The notes under the pieces are model-generated. The model worked only from the letters and a program-made list of their open reading frames with translations. It was not told the DNA's origin and searched no databases. Below are positions 42,806 through 52,034 of a DNA stretch of 64,000 nt, piece by piece. How positions within the stretch are numbered: position 1 is the stretch's first letter; every line of letters starts with the position of its first letter. The stretch lies in NCBI GenBank assembly GCA_028383305.1, contig JAOEVD010000002.1, forward strand, positions 100,341 through 164,340, read 5' to 3'. The position numbers and the translations under genes are program-made. This DNA is from Candidatus Puniceispirillum sp. GTDB lineage: Bacteria; Pseudomonadota; Alphaproteobacteria; Puniceispirillales; Puniceispirillaceae.

Positions 42806-43704
42806 TGCGCTGCTTCCTCTGATTTGGTCTTTTTATTTGCCGGCGGCGTTGCCATCACTTCATGAACCGCGCCTTGGGTGGGTGCGCGGCGCAACAGCCA
42901 GATCACTCCCAAAACATCGGAAATGCCAACAAGCAACCGGTCAAGAATACGATATTTTGACGTGCCGGCAATGCGCGGGCGATGCGCCACTGGCACACCA
43001 AGAACCACCCCACCATGGCGGCGAACCAGACTTGGCATAAACCGGTGCATATGATTGAAAAAGGGCAATTGCAAAAACAATGCGCGTGGCAGAATCTTGA
43101 TGCCACAACCCGAATCTGGATGTGTATCGGCAAGAAGGCTGGCGCGCACCCATTTTGCCCCACGCGATGCTAATAGACGCATGGCGCTATCATCACGGCG
43201 CTGGCGAATACCTGCTGCCATGACCATTTTGCCATCTTTGCTTGCCGCGACAACCAATGATTCCAATGCTGGAAAATCGGCTGGTACATTTTGACCATCA
43301 CCATCTAGAACGCCAATCAGATCGCCATTTGCCTGCAACAGGCCAGACCGGATTGCCGCGCTTTGCCCAGCGCGTTGCGTATGACGAAGCACCCGCAATT
43401 GCGGAACCACCTCAAGAGTTGCGGTCAATTCATCGGCGGTGGCATCATTGCTAGCATCGTCAATATAGATGATTTCAAATTGACGACCAGCAAAGGCGAA
43501 ACAAATTTCATCAATCAATGGCCGAATATTGCCAGCCTCATTCATTACAGGTACCAGAATCGAAATTTCGACAGGTTTGCGGTTTGCCTGCACCAATGCC
43601 GAACCGACCTTTGGGGCGGCTCCTGATTTAACGGACCCCGATTTAACGACTTTTCGTTTGCTGGTTTTTGAAGCTGGATTTGATGCCATTAATGGAACGA
43701 TCAC
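42802..43704 (-). CDS. Family 2 glycosyltransferase (dolichol-P-mannose-synthase/ArnC-like)
   Basis: This 300-aa protein has a basic, Lys/Ser-rich N-terminal extension (about 1-45) before the GT-A fold: ISILVPVMNEAGNIRPLIDEICFAF, 'EIIYIDDASNDATADEL', GLLQANGDLIGVLDGDGQNVPAD (the DxD-type metal site) and 'RPRIAGTSKYRILDRL' near the end. Unlike ArnC it has no C-terminal membrane helices beyond one weak segment. It probably transfers a sugar from an NDP-sugar to undecaprenyl phosphate for the ArnT-like enzyme. The GTG start is uncertain; an ATG at 43689 is an alternative. Confidence 0.88.
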   Translation of the reverse strand: MIVPLMASNPASKTSKRKVVKSGSVKSGAAPKVGSALVQANRKPVEISILVPVMNEAGNIRPLIDEICFAFAGRQFEIIYIDDASNDATADELTATLEVVPQLRVLRHTQRAGQSAAIRSGLLQANGDLIGVLDGDGQNVPADFPALESLVVAASKDGKMVMAAGIRQRRDDSAMRLLASRGAKWVRASLLADTHPDSGCGIKILPRALFLQLPFFNHMHRFMPSLVRRHGGVVLGVPVAHRPRIAGTSKYRILDRLLVGISDVLGVIWLLRRAPTQGAVHEVMATPPANKKTKSEEAAQ

Positions 43705-43728
43705 ATCGACTGTTAAAGATCTCTGCTT

Positions 43729-45402
43729 TTACTCCTTGCTAACAGTCGCGTCAAATATCTCGGTACGATACAACAAAATAACCACTTCTTGGCCTTTTGA
43801 TGTGTTAAATCCGGATAATTGTACCGGTGCGGCAAGCCCAAGTTTCAACTGGCTGGCAGCGTCAAGAAAAGCGGCTTGGCGTCGTTGTTCGATAATCGCC
43901 AACCCGCCCGGTGCCTCAATCAAGAATAGCGCCGCTTCTGTTGGGTCGAGAAGTAACAGGTCGCGGCCAAGCAGAAATACCAGCGATGGTTCTTGATAGC
44001 CGCTTGTCGCAATTGCGGCTGGCGGGGTAGGGAAGGCGGCGATCTTCTCGGCAATCGCGCTTGAAACATGAATGCGGGATAAGGCTGGAAAGACCCCTGA
44101 AAAGACAATCAAATGAAACAGCATCGCGGCGCCAATCATGCCAAAAAAGGGACGCCACAGGGCTTGGCGAATCCATAGATGGCCAAACCATGCTGCCAGC
44201 CCCGTGGCAAGCAAACCAAGAAAGGCGAAACCAAGCGCCTGATGGCTTGTCTCGCCGCCAAATGTCATTGCTCCCCAAATGACGACAAATGCCAGCATCA
44301 GCCCAACCGCAATGCCAAGATACCGAAGGCTGATGCCAAGATAATACCGCCATTTGGCGGTGCCATCTGCCGGTCTGGCAAGAACGGCAACACCGCCAAT
44401 CAATAGTAAAATCAATGCTGGCAAAACCGGTAAAGGGTAATGCGGCAATTTGGTCGGAATCAGTTCGATCATCACCCAGAATGGCACAATCCAAGCCAGT
44501 AAAAACCGTGTTTCAGCGCGGCCGGTAAAGGCTTTAACTTGACTGGCAGCCCATAGTAAGAGCGGCGTTGCTGGCCAGATCAATATCGCCAGAACAAGCG
44601 CATATGAACCTGGTGCGGCGCCGTGGGATTCCTGTCCTGATTTGACTTTGGCAAGCAAATCACCCGATATTGCTGTTGACAAAAAGGCGCCATCCGTTGC
44701 CGCCGATACCAAAAGCGCCCATGGCAAACATAAAAGAAGAACGATGGCAAATCCGTGCCAGAACCGGATTATGGTAAGCCAGCGAAATTGCCGATGCCAT
44801 AGGCATAGCGCTGCCACGCTAAGCAATGCCAGAACCGGCAGAACCGGCCCTTTGACCAAAATCCCTGCGGCCATCGCAAGCCAAAACCATAACCAACTGT
44901 GACGTGGTGGTGGTTGGTCGTTTTGCCATGCCAGATAAAGCTTCATCAAAGCCCATTGCTGGGCAAGTGCCAGGGCCATCAAAACCGTATCGGTTTTGGC
45001 AAGATGCGTTTCGCCAAGCACCAGAAATCCGCTTGAAAATAGCGCCGCCGCCGCCAAGGCTGATCGCGGGTCATATAGCTGCAAGCCAATGTGATAAAGT
45101 GCAAAAACAGCCGCCAATAGCGCCAAAAGACTCACAAAACGGTAAGAGGCAATCGCATCCGGCCCAAAAATGCGGGCAAATGATGATTGCAGCCAGTAAA
45201 TGCCAGCTGGTTTTTTCGCCCGCAATTCGTCTTGAAATCGAACTGTGACATAATCTCCGGTTTGTTGCATCTGTTTGCTGGCTTGTGCGAAACGTGACTC
45301 GTCACGATCCATGGGCGGTAGTGCCTGATGGCCGATCAAAACCACCACTGACAGGACTGCCATAAGGGCATATAGAGCCAGACGCGAATGAAAGAAGGGC
45401 AA
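43729..45402 (-). CDS. ArnT-like lipid glycosyltransferase (GT39/PMT family)
   Basis: This integral membrane protein has about 12 helices. The first periplasmic loop has the catalytic acidic pair in ALPPMDRDESRFAQASKQM (about residues 28-46), followed by DELRAKKPAGIYWLQ, the ArnT/PMT signature. A TTG at 45402 with AGAGGA upstream gives 557 aa; the track start (also TTG) adds a Cys-rich piece. The family moves a sugar from undecaprenyl phosphate to lipid A or another envelope acceptor. It is last in importance of start certainty but clear in family. The LAB_N and GT2 genes are directly downstream. Confidence 0.87.
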   Translation of the reverse strand: MPFFHSRLALYALMAVLSVVVLIGHQALPPMDRDESRFAQASKQMQQTGDYVTVRFQDELRAKKPAGIYWLQSSFARIFGPDAIASYRFVSLLALLAAVFALYHIGLQLYDPRSALAAAALFSSGFLVLGETHLAKTDTVLMALALAQQWALMKLYLAWQNDQPPPRHSWLWFWLAMAAGILVKGPVLPVLALLSVAALCLWHRQFRWLTIIRFWHGFAIVLLLCLPWALLVSAATDGAFLSTAISGDLLAKVKSGQESHGAAPGSYALVLAILIWPATPLLLWAASQVKAFTGRAETRFLLAWIVPFWVMIELIPTKLPHYPLPVLPALILLLIGGVAVLARPADGTAKWRYYLGISLRYLGIAVGLMLAFVVIWGAMTFGGETSHQALGFAFLGLLATGLAAWFGHLWIRQALWRPFFGMIGAAMLFHLIVFSGVFPALSRIHVSSAIAEKIAAFPTPPAAIATSGYQEPSLVFLLGRDLLLLDPTEAALFLIEAPGGLAIIEQRRQAAFLDAASQLKLGLAAPVQLSGFNTSKGQEVVILLYRTEIFDATVSKE

Positions 45403-45468
45403 AATCCGTAATCCTCTTATGCCACAAATGCAAAAAGCATAGCCAAGGCATAACAAGTTTCGTAAGGG

Positions 45469-45675
45469 TTAGGCAATGCGGATCATCGAATAATGCGCCA
45501 AAGATTCATCAAACAGGCGCGACGGTTGCGATGCGGTGCGGCGATTGATCCTGTCATGTTTATGTCTTGGCGCAATTGGACCTTTCCTATCTTGTCTTTG
45601 AAACCATGGTTTTGAATTGGTCTGATGGCAAGGCGCATGACCCATCTTGGCGGCTGGCATTTTTTGTGCTGACAT
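45469..45675 (-). CDS. Possible small basic protein, unknown
   Basis: A 68-codon minus-strand frame (MSAQKMPAAKMGHAPCHQT...) is rich in Lys, Arg and His and ends FDESLAHYSMIRIA. It fills the 309-base gap between the ArnT-like and MATE genes. No family was recognised and the ribosome site is poor, so it may be chance. Otherwise the gap holds only the two divergent 5' regions. Confidence 0.28.
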   Translation of the reverse strand: MSAQKMPAAKMGHAPCHQTNSKPWFQRQDRKGPIAPRHKHDRINRRTASQPSRLFDESLAHYSMIRIA

Positions 45676-45711
45676 CACTGCCACGCCCGCCCCATTATCA
45701 ACGGACATGAA

Positions 45712-47082
45712 ATGCGCCGATCCGAAACCGCTACCATCCCGCTAGAACATACCCGATGGCGCCATATATGGCAGCTGGCATGGCCGATCATGTTATCCAA
45801 TGTCACCATTCCGCTTGTTGGTGCGGTTGATGTGGCGATGATGGGACGGCTTGATGATCCGGTATTTATCGGTGGTGTCGGACTTGGCATGATCGTGTTT
45901 AATTTCATCTATTTCGGGCTTGGCTTTTTGCGGATGGGAACAACCGGTCTTGTTGCCCAAATGTATGGCACTGGTCAGGATGATAAAATTGCCTTTCTAT
46001 TGATTCGCGGCATTACGCTTGCTTTTGGGCTTGGCGGTTTATTCATTCTAGCATCGCCATTTGTCAGCATGGCTGCGCTTTATATGTTTTCGGCAAGTGA
46101 TATGGCCGAAAAATTAATGACCGATTATATCTCAATCCGGCTATTTGCGGTTCCAGCGGCGCTTGCCAATATGGTTCTTCTTGGCGGTCTATATGGACGC
46201 CAGCAAATGCGGCTTGGTATGGCTTTGCTGTTTCTGGTGAATGGCATAAATCTGTTTCTTGATATTGTTCTTGTTGCCGGTTTTGGTATGCGCGTTGATG
46301 GTGTTGCGATGGCATCAGTGGCGGCGCAATGGGGCGGGTTTGGGTTTATGATCTGGCGCATCACCCGCATCTGGCCAGGCCAGCTTGGGCGATTGATAAG
46401 GCCGCTTGCTGGTGCGCGCCTGCCTTTATGGCTTGATTTTGCGGCTTATCGCCAGTTTTTCACGCTTGGCCGTGATATTTTCATTCGCACCATCTTGCTG
46501 ATTGGCTGTGAGGCTTTATTGCTCAATGATGCTGCAAAGATGGATGATCTGGCGCTTGCCACCTGTCAGATTATGCTGTCGATTTTTGGGATTCTTGCTT
46601 TTGCCATTGATGGATTTGCGCATGCTGCCGAAGCGCTTGTTGGCGAGGCGATTGGCCGGAAGAACCCGACCATGCTTCGCATTGTGATTCGCCGGACAAA
46701 TTATCTTGCTGGTATGATGGCCTTGCTATTATCGGCTTTGCTGTGGGCGGGCCAGCCGCTTATTCTGTCACTCATGACAAGCCAACCAGCCCTGATTGCA
46801 TTTGCTGATGCCTATTGGCTTTGGGTTGTATGCCTTCCGCTGGCGTCTTTTCTGGCCTTTCAGATGGATGGCATTTTTGTTGGTGCGACATGTGGCACCC
46901 AGATGCGTAATGCGATGATCATTGCCTCGGCCAGCTTTGCCATGGCCATTTTTTATCTTTCCTTTGGTTTGATCGGATTAATGGCCAGTTTTGTTGGTTA
47001 TCTTGCGCTTCGCGGCCTAAGCCTATGGTGGATGATTGACCATGTTCACAACAAGGCTAAAGCCGTTGGCATTGGCGATTAA
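45712..47082 (+). CDS. MATE family efflux transporter (DinF-like)
   Basis: This 456-aa protein has 12 membrane helices in two homologous halves: WQLAWPIMLSNVTIPLVGAVDVAMMGRL at the start (the MATE N-lobe signature with 'P-L-x-x-x-D') and 'CQIMLSIFGILAFAIDGFAHAAEALVGEAIGR' in the second half, the DinF-like wording. GGA six to seven bases upstream supports the ATG. It exports cationic drugs or metabolites against H+ or Na+. It is monocistronic by spacing. Confidence 0.92.
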   Translation: MRRSETATIPLEHTRWRHIWQLAWPIMLSNVTIPLVGAVDVAMMGRLDDPVFIGGVGLGMIVFNFIYFGLGFLRMGTTGLVAQMYGTGQDDKIAFLLIRGITLAFGLGGLFILASPFVSMAALYMFSASDMAEKLMTDYISIRLFAVPAALANMVLLGGLYGRQQMRLGMALLFLVNGINLFLDIVLVAGFGMRVDGVAMASVAAQWGGFGFMIWRITRIWPGQLGRLIRPLAGARLPLWLDFAAYRQFFTLGRDIFIRTILLIGCEALLLNDAAKMDDLALATCQIMLSIFGILAFAIDGFAHAAEALVGEAIGRKNPTMLRIVIRRTNYLAGMMALLLSALLWAGQPLILSLMTSQPALIAFADAYWLWVVCLPLASFLAFQMDGIFVGATCGTQMRNAMIIASASFAMAIFYLSFGLIGLMASFVGYLALRGLSLWWMIDHVHNKAKAVGIGD

Positions 47083-47204
47083 TCTGTTAGTTTGGTAACG
47101 GCTGCACGGCACGCGATAGGTCATTCTTGGCGGTATATTGGCAATTTTGATCAGTGGTTTTAGCGGGTCAAATCAATAGGTATTTTTGAAGAGGATTTAA
47201 CAAA

Positions 47205-48590
47205 ATGATCGAAAATTTTGGCCTGAAAAGCGCCGGATCAGCGGGAACCGAAATTCACCTGATGACAGTGGATGATTTTGCCATTTGGCAAGCCAAGGCC
47301 AGTGACGCGCATCAAGGCTGGATTAGTGCGCAAAATTTTCACGCCAAACCCGGTAAATCGATCTATTTTGCCGCCACTGATGGGCGCATTGATTTCGCCA
47401 TTGGCATTTTTGGCAATCATGCTGTTTGGGATGGCGCTGCCTTGGCGGCCAGCCTGCCAAAAGGCCATTGGCAATTTACCGCCGCATCGGATGATCTTGA
47501 CGCTGGCTTGTTGGAAAGCCTCGCGCTTGGATGGGGACTTGGGCAATATCAGTTTCACACCTATCGAAGCGCCCCTGCGCCGGCGGTCAATTACCTGACC
47601 CTGCCAGATGACATTCATGCCGACCGTTTGATTGGCCAGATGGGTGGGATTTATCTTTGCCGTGATTTGATTAACCAGCCACCAAACCATATGACACCTG
47701 CAGCATTGCAAACGGCAATGGAGACCCTGGCCAAAACGCATGACGCTACGCTGGAAACGCATAGCGGAGCAGCCTTGGAATCCGAATTTCCGGCAATCAA
47801 TATTGTTGGCCGCGCTGCCGAAATTGCGCCAAGGCTGATGGATCTTCGCTGGGGAAAAAAGGGCCCGAAGATTACTTTGATTGGCAAGGGCATCACCTTT
47901 GATTCGGGCGGGCTTGACCTGAAACCATCAAAGGCGATGGAGATGATGAAAAAAGATATGGGCGGGGCGGCAACGGTTCTTGGCCTTGCCGCAGCATTGA
48001 TGGCAAGTCATGTTGATATTCAGCTTCGTGTGCTTGTGGCGGCGGCTGAAAATGCTGTTTCTGACCGGTCAATGCGCCCGCTTGATATCATCGACACGCG
48101 CGTTGGCCTCAAGGTTGAAGTTGGCAATACCGATGCCGAGGGGCGGCTGGTTCTTGCTGATGCCATTACCTATGCGCTGGAAGATACGCCTGATTTTCTG
48201 ATTGATTTTGCCACCCTTACCGGCGCAGCGCGGGTTGCGCTGGGAACTGAATTGCCAGCCCTATTCTGTAATCATGACAATACCGCGGTGGCAATTTTAG
48301 CGGCGGCGAATATGGCCGAAGATCCGCTATGGCGCTTGCCTCTATTTGATGATTATGACCGGCATCTTGATGCTGGCTATGCGGCCTTGTCGAGTACCGG
48401 CCTGTCAGGATATGGTGGGGCGATTACGGCCGCGCTTTTCCTGCGCCGTTTTGCTGGCAAAAACACCAATTGGGCGCATATTGATGTGATGGCGTGGAAT
48501 TTGGCATCGCGTCCGGGTCGGCCACAGGGCGGCGAGGCGATGGGGCTTCGCGCGCTTTATGGCTTTATCGAATCCTTCAAGACTTCTTAA
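47205..48590 (+). CDS. M17 leucyl aminopeptidase family protein
   Basis: This 461-aa M17 metallopeptidase has an N-terminal mixed domain (about 1-150) and a C-terminal catalytic domain with GKGITFDSGGLDLKP (Lys and Asp ligands; about 227-241), MKKDMGGAATVLG, and the signature NTDAEGRLVLADAITYA (about 307-323; two metal ligands and the catalytic Arg). 'DLINQPPNHMTP' marks the start of the catalytic domain. It is shorter than E. coli PepA (503 aa) and closer to the PepB-like group. It is cytoplasmic peptide turnover. Confidence 0.93.
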   Translation: MIENFGLKSAGSAGTEIHLMTVDDFAIWQAKASDAHQGWISAQNFHAKPGKSIYFAATDGRIDFAIGIFGNHAVWDGAALAASLPKGHWQFTAASDDLDAGLLESLALGWGLGQYQFHTYRSAPAPAVNYLTLPDDIHADRLIGQMGGIYLCRDLINQPPNHMTPAALQTAMETLAKTHDATLETHSGAALESEFPAINIVGRAAEIAPRLMDLRWGKKGPKITLIGKGITFDSGGLDLKPSKAMEMMKKDMGGAATVLGLAAALMASHVDIQLRVLVAAAENAVSDRSMRPLDIIDTRVGLKVEVGNTDAEGRLVLADAITYALEDTPDFLIDFATLTGAARVALGTELPALFCNHDNTAVAILAAANMAEDPLWRLPLFDDYDRHLDAGYAALSSTGLSGYGGAITAALFLRRFAGKNTNWAHIDVMAWNLASRPGRPQGGEAMGLRALYGFIESFKTS

Positions 48591-48597
48591 TAGCCAC

Positions 48598-49524
48598 CTA
48601 GTAGCCGCGCGCCCAATCAACGCTGTTTTTGGGTTCGCGTCCGGCCATGATGGCGGTGATCGCCGCTGCCACCTGCACGGCGGCGGTGTTTGGATTGGTT
48701 TGTGCGGCAACATGCGGCCAGATGGTGATTTTGGGATGCGTCCAAAAAGCATGATCGGCTGGCAAAGGTTCAATGGCAAACACGTCCAAAGCCGCACCGG
48801 CAATTTGCCCACTGCCAATGGCATCAAGCAAATCTGCCTCGACCAATTGCGGGCCACGGCCGCCATTGATGATATAGGCGCCTTTGGCAAGCTGGTTGAA
48901 AAGCTGGTGATTCATAATGCCAGTTGTTGCCGGTGTTAGCGGCAATACCGAAACCAGAATATTTAGCCCATCAAGAAAGGGTGCAAGACCGTCATCACCA
49001 GCAAAGATTTCAACATTGTCAATTTGCCGCGTACTGCGCGCCCAGCCGCGTACATCAAATCCAAGCGCGGCAAAACGCTGTGCAATAATGCCGCCAATGG
49101 CACCAACGCCCATGATGCCAATTTTCGCACCGCTTGCCGGTCTTTGCACAATGGGTTGCCATGTTTTGCTGGTTTGACAATCGCGGTAATAGGCAGCGTC
49201 GCGCCAGAAATCGAGTGCCGCCAAAATAGCCCAATGGCTCAGCGCATTCGACATATCCGGATCAACCAGCCGTACCAATGGAACGTCGCGCGGTACGGTT
49301 TGATCGCGCATCATATAGTCGACACCCTGACCCTGCATGATGATGCCGCGCAAATTCGGCATCTTGGCAAGCTGGCCTTTTGGCGGTGCCCAAACAAGCG
49401 CAATATCGGCAAGCTGGCCCTCGGGTGACATCAGATCGACGAGGGTGAAACCATCAAGATGACGGCCAAGCTTGGTTCGCCAACCGTCAATTTTTGAACC
49501 GCCATAAAATCCGATTGTCGTCAT
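48598..49524 (-). CDS. D-2-hydroxyacid dehydrogenase (glyoxylate/hydroxypyruvate reductase GhrA-like)
   Basis: This 308-aa NAD(P)-dependent enzyme has a GhrA-like layout: a catalytic domain, then the Rossmann domain GVGAIGGIIAQRFAALGFDVRGWARS (about 139-164; Arg after beta-2 suggests NADPH). Catalytic residues are Arg in INGGRGPQLVE, Glu in FAIEPLP and His in IWPHVAAQTNP. It reduces glyoxylate or hydroxypyruvate. It is convergent with the M17 peptidase with a seven-base gap. Confidence 0.9.
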   Translation of the reverse strand: MTTIGFYGGSKIDGWRTKLGRHLDGFTLVDLMSPEGQLADIALVWAPPKGQLAKMPNLRGIIMQGQGVDYMMRDQTVPRDVPLVRLVDPDMSNALSHWAILAALDFWRDAAYYRDCQTSKTWQPIVQRPASGAKIGIMGVGAIGGIIAQRFAALGFDVRGWARSTRQIDNVEIFAGDDGLAPFLDGLNILVSVLPLTPATTGIMNHQLFNQLAKGAYIINGGRGPQLVEADLLDAIGSGQIAGAALDVFAIEPLPADHAFWTHPKITIWPHVAAQTNPNTAAVQVAAAITAIMAGREPKNSVDWARGY

Positions 49525-49567
49525 GGGATATTCCTTATTGTTTCTAGCGGAAATGTGAAACCGCCGA

Positions 49568-50392
49568 TTAGCCGTTTGCCGATATCAAGGCCAAAGCCGC
49601 TTGATGCAATTGCGGTGTTGTGGCGGCAAGAACGCTGGTTGATTGACCAAGCCGGATTGGCTGGCCGTCAAGATCACTGACGGTAGCACCTGCCGCCAGC
49701 ATCAGGGCAACAACCGCCATCATGTCATGTGCGGCAAGACTGTCTTCCATCACCAGATCAATATGCCCCGCTGCAAGCAATGCGTAATTGTGACAATCAC
49801 CACCATAATTGGTGACGGCCACTTGATCGGCAAGCCGGTCAAAATCAACCAGACGTTTAGTGCTTAATGCGCGCGGCGATGTTGTTGCCAATCGGGCAGC
49901 GCCAAGCACGCTTTGCCCGCTGGGGGTAATAGTGGCGCCGTTTAATGTAGCGTGATGCGTGCCCAAAAATCCGTTCAGGCCAATATAGCATTCTGCAAAT
50001 ACTGGCATATCGACAAGACCGGCAACGGGCAGATTGTGATGTAAAAGTCCGACCAGCGTGCCAAAGGCAGGTTTGCCACTGATAAAGGCCTTGGTGCCAT
50101 CAATGGGATCAATGATCCAGCGATAGGCGCTGTCTTGATTGCCGGTGCTGGCAAATTCCTCACCCATGATCATGTCATCGGGAAATCGTGCAGCAATGGC
50201 GGCGCGTAAATCGCGTTCAATGCTTTGGTCGGCAATTGTAACGGGGGATGAATCCTGTTTGGTTTCAATCGCCGGGTTCTGGCGGAACCATTTGGAAATG
50301 ACAGGCCGGCTTACCAATGGCAAACCTGTCAGAAAGGCAGTCATGTCAGCCGGTGTACACTGACCGGCAGATCTGGTCAGTTCAGGCGTCAT
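49568..50392 (-). CDS. hisN: Inositol-monophosphatase family phosphatase, HisN-like
   Basis: This Mg-dependent, Li-sensitive phosphatase fold has GEEFASTG (metal Glu), WIIDPIDGTKAFISGKPAFGTLVGLL (about 96-121; DPIDGT metal motif) and 'YGGDCHNYALLAAGHIDLVMEDSLAAHDMMAVVALMLAAGA' with the third metal Asp. 'GTKAFISGKPAFGTL' matches the histidinol-phosphatase HisN type common in alphaproteobacteria. The ATG at 50392 (MTPELTRSAG), just after the cytochrome stop, gives 274 aa. The substrate among histidinol-P, inositol-P and PAP is not certain. Confidence 0.82.
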   Translation of the reverse strand: MTPELTRSAGQCTPADMTAFLTGLPLVSRPVISKWFRQNPAIETKQDSSPVTIADQSIERDLRAAIAARFPDDMIMGEEFASTGNQDSAYRWIIDPIDGTKAFISGKPAFGTLVGLLHHNLPVAGLVDMPVFAECYIGLNGFLGTHHATLNGATITPSGQSVLGAARLATTSPRALSTKRLVDFDRLADQVAVTNYGGDCHNYALLAAGHIDLVMEDSLAAHDMMAVVALMLAAGATVSDLDGQPIRLGQSTSVLAATTPQLHQAALALISANG

Positions 50393-50402
50393 GTCAGATG
50401 AG

Positions 50403-50972
50403 CTAGTTGGCACCTTCAGCTGCGATATCATCGACACTTGGTAATGCGACAGGGCTATCAGCCTTGGCCCGCATCCATGCGATCAAATTCGCCCTGTCTT
50501 GTGGCTTTTTCAATCCGGAAAAATTCATCTTTGTGCCGCTGATATAGCCTTTTGGTTTGGCCAGAAATGCGTTCAGCGCGGCATAATCCCAAGTGCCGCC
50601 AAAACCGGCAAGCGCGTCAGAATAGGCATAGCCTTCAGATGCGCCCAAAGGCCGGTTCACAACATTCCATAATGCCGGACCAACTTTGTTTTGGCCGCCA
50701 GCATCAAAGACATGACAAGCCGAACATTTTTTTGACAGTTTTTCGCCTGCACCAAGATCGGCACCCGCCAAAAGCGCCAGAATTGGCTCAGGGCCGGTAT
50801 CAACCGGTGCCGCAGCGGCTGTATCGGTGGTTTCAGCAACCTCGATAACATAGGCGTTTTCAGCAAGTTCTTGATGCGGCACCAACACATCGGCGATCTT
50901 GACGCCTGCCATTAACAATAATGCAGCAAACAAAAGCCCTGCAAACACTTTATTCAAGCGCAATTCATCCAT
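50403..50972 (-). CDS. Membrane-anchored cytochrome c (CycM / c552 type)
   Basis: This 189-aa protein has an uncleaved N-terminal anchor (KVFAGLLFAALLLMAGVKIADVL), an Ala/Pro linker (about 40-70) and a class I cytochrome c domain with haem site KKCSACHVF (about 81-89), 'KVGPALWNVVNRPLGASEGYAYSDAL' and the axial Met in YISGTKMNFSGLKKPQDRANLIAWM. CycM-type cytochromes carry electrons from the bc1 complex to a terminal oxidase. It lies 10 bases upstream of the HisN-like gene. Confidence 0.92.
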   Translation of the reverse strand: MDELRLNKVFAGLLFAALLLMAGVKIADVLVPHQELAENAYVIEVAETTDTAAAAPVDTGPEPILALLAGADLGAGEKLSKKCSACHVFDAGGQNKVGPALWNVVNRPLGASEGYAYSDALAGFGGTWDYAALNAFLAKPKGYISGTKMNFSGLKKPQDRANLIAWMRAKADSPVALPSVDDIAAEGAN

Positions 50973-51179
50973 GCGTCATTCCCGAAACCGGGCTCCCAAT
51001 TTGAACCAGCCCGAGAGGGCAAGGCCTGTGGTCGAAAATCATGCGGTCGAAAAACCAACCAATGCGTGGTTAATTAGCGAAAATCGAGCCACCTCTCAAC
51101 CCCCTATCTCATGCTTCATCACGTTATTTCGATAAATTGCTTTGCTCAAAACCGAAATATGTGATGAATTGCCGAGATC

Positions 51180-51932
51180 ATGGCAAAAAATGACGCAAAA
51201 ATCATCATTATTCCGGCACGGCTCGCGGCAAGCCGCTTGCCAGGCAAACTACTTGCTGAAATCGGCGGAAAAGCTATGATCCAGCATGTTTGGGAACGCG
51301 CAATGGCGGCCGATTTGGCACCAGTCTATGTTGCGACAGATGATCGCGCCATTGCCGATGTGATCATATCTGCTGGTGGTAAGGCGGTTATGACCCGCAC
51401 CGATCACCCATCTGGATCTGATCGGGTTTTTGAAGCCATCGAAACAATTGATCCGGATAAACGTTTTACCCAGATTTTGAATCTGCAAGGCGATCTTCCC
51501 AATTTATCACCCGAAATTCCGCATTTACTTGGCGCAACGCTAGATCGTGGCGAAACCGATCTGGCAACACTTGTCACGCCAGCCAGCGCCGAAGAAGCTG
51601 CAAGGCCGCAAGTGGTCAAAGCTGTTGTTAGCTGGCAAGATGCCGATTTCGGAACCGCACTTTATTTCAGCCGTGCTGCTATTCCCACCGGCACAACAGC
51701 CTTGTTTCATCATATTGGCGTTTATGGCTGGCGCCGCGATGCGCTTGCCCGTTTTGTTGTCTTGCCGCCATCGCCATTGGAGCAGGCGGAAAAGCTGGAA
51801 CAGCTTCGCGCGCTTGAGGCTGGAATGACCATTGCCATTGGCAAAATTGATACCGCACCTGGTGGTATTGATACCGCAGAAGATCTTGAAGCCGCCCGCA
51901 TGCGCGCTGCCGCGGCGCACCACAAAGATTGA
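51180..51932 (+). CDS. kdsB: 3-deoxy-manno-octulosonate cytidylyltransferase
   Basis: This 250-aa cytoplasmic enzyme activates Kdo to CMP-Kdo for lipopolysaccharide core synthesis. Motifs are IIPARLAASRLPGKLLAEIGGKAMIQHVWERA, 'VYVATDDRAIADVI', MTRTDHPSGSDRVFEA and 'LQGDLPNLSPE'. Presence of kdsB implies a Kdo-containing LPS, consistent with the lipid glycosylation genes further left. It is divergent from the cytochrome gene. Confidence 0.95.
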   Translation: MAKNDAKIIIIPARLAASRLPGKLLAEIGGKAMIQHVWERAMAADLAPVYVATDDRAIADVIISAGGKAVMTRTDHPSGSDRVFEAIETIDPDKRFTQILNLQGDLPNLSPEIPHLLGATLDRGETDLATLVTPASAEEAARPQVVKAVVSWQDADFGTALYFSRAAIPTGTTALFHHIGVYGWRRDALARFVVLPPSPLEQAEKLEQLRALEAGMTIAIGKIDTAPGGIDTAEDLEAARMRAAAAHHKD

Positions 51933-52034
51933 CAGCACAGCGTCACCCTCGTAAAAACGGCGTTTCGGGCCGGTCTTGATGACGGCAGGGATGATCAGAC
52001 CGTAACACAAGCCCGTTACGCCAGAGGAAATTCG

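Noticed and set aside
43916-44494. 192-codon minus-strand ORF inside the ArnT-like gene
   Set aside because: Same strand but a different frame from a membrane protein with clear family motifs; a shadow.
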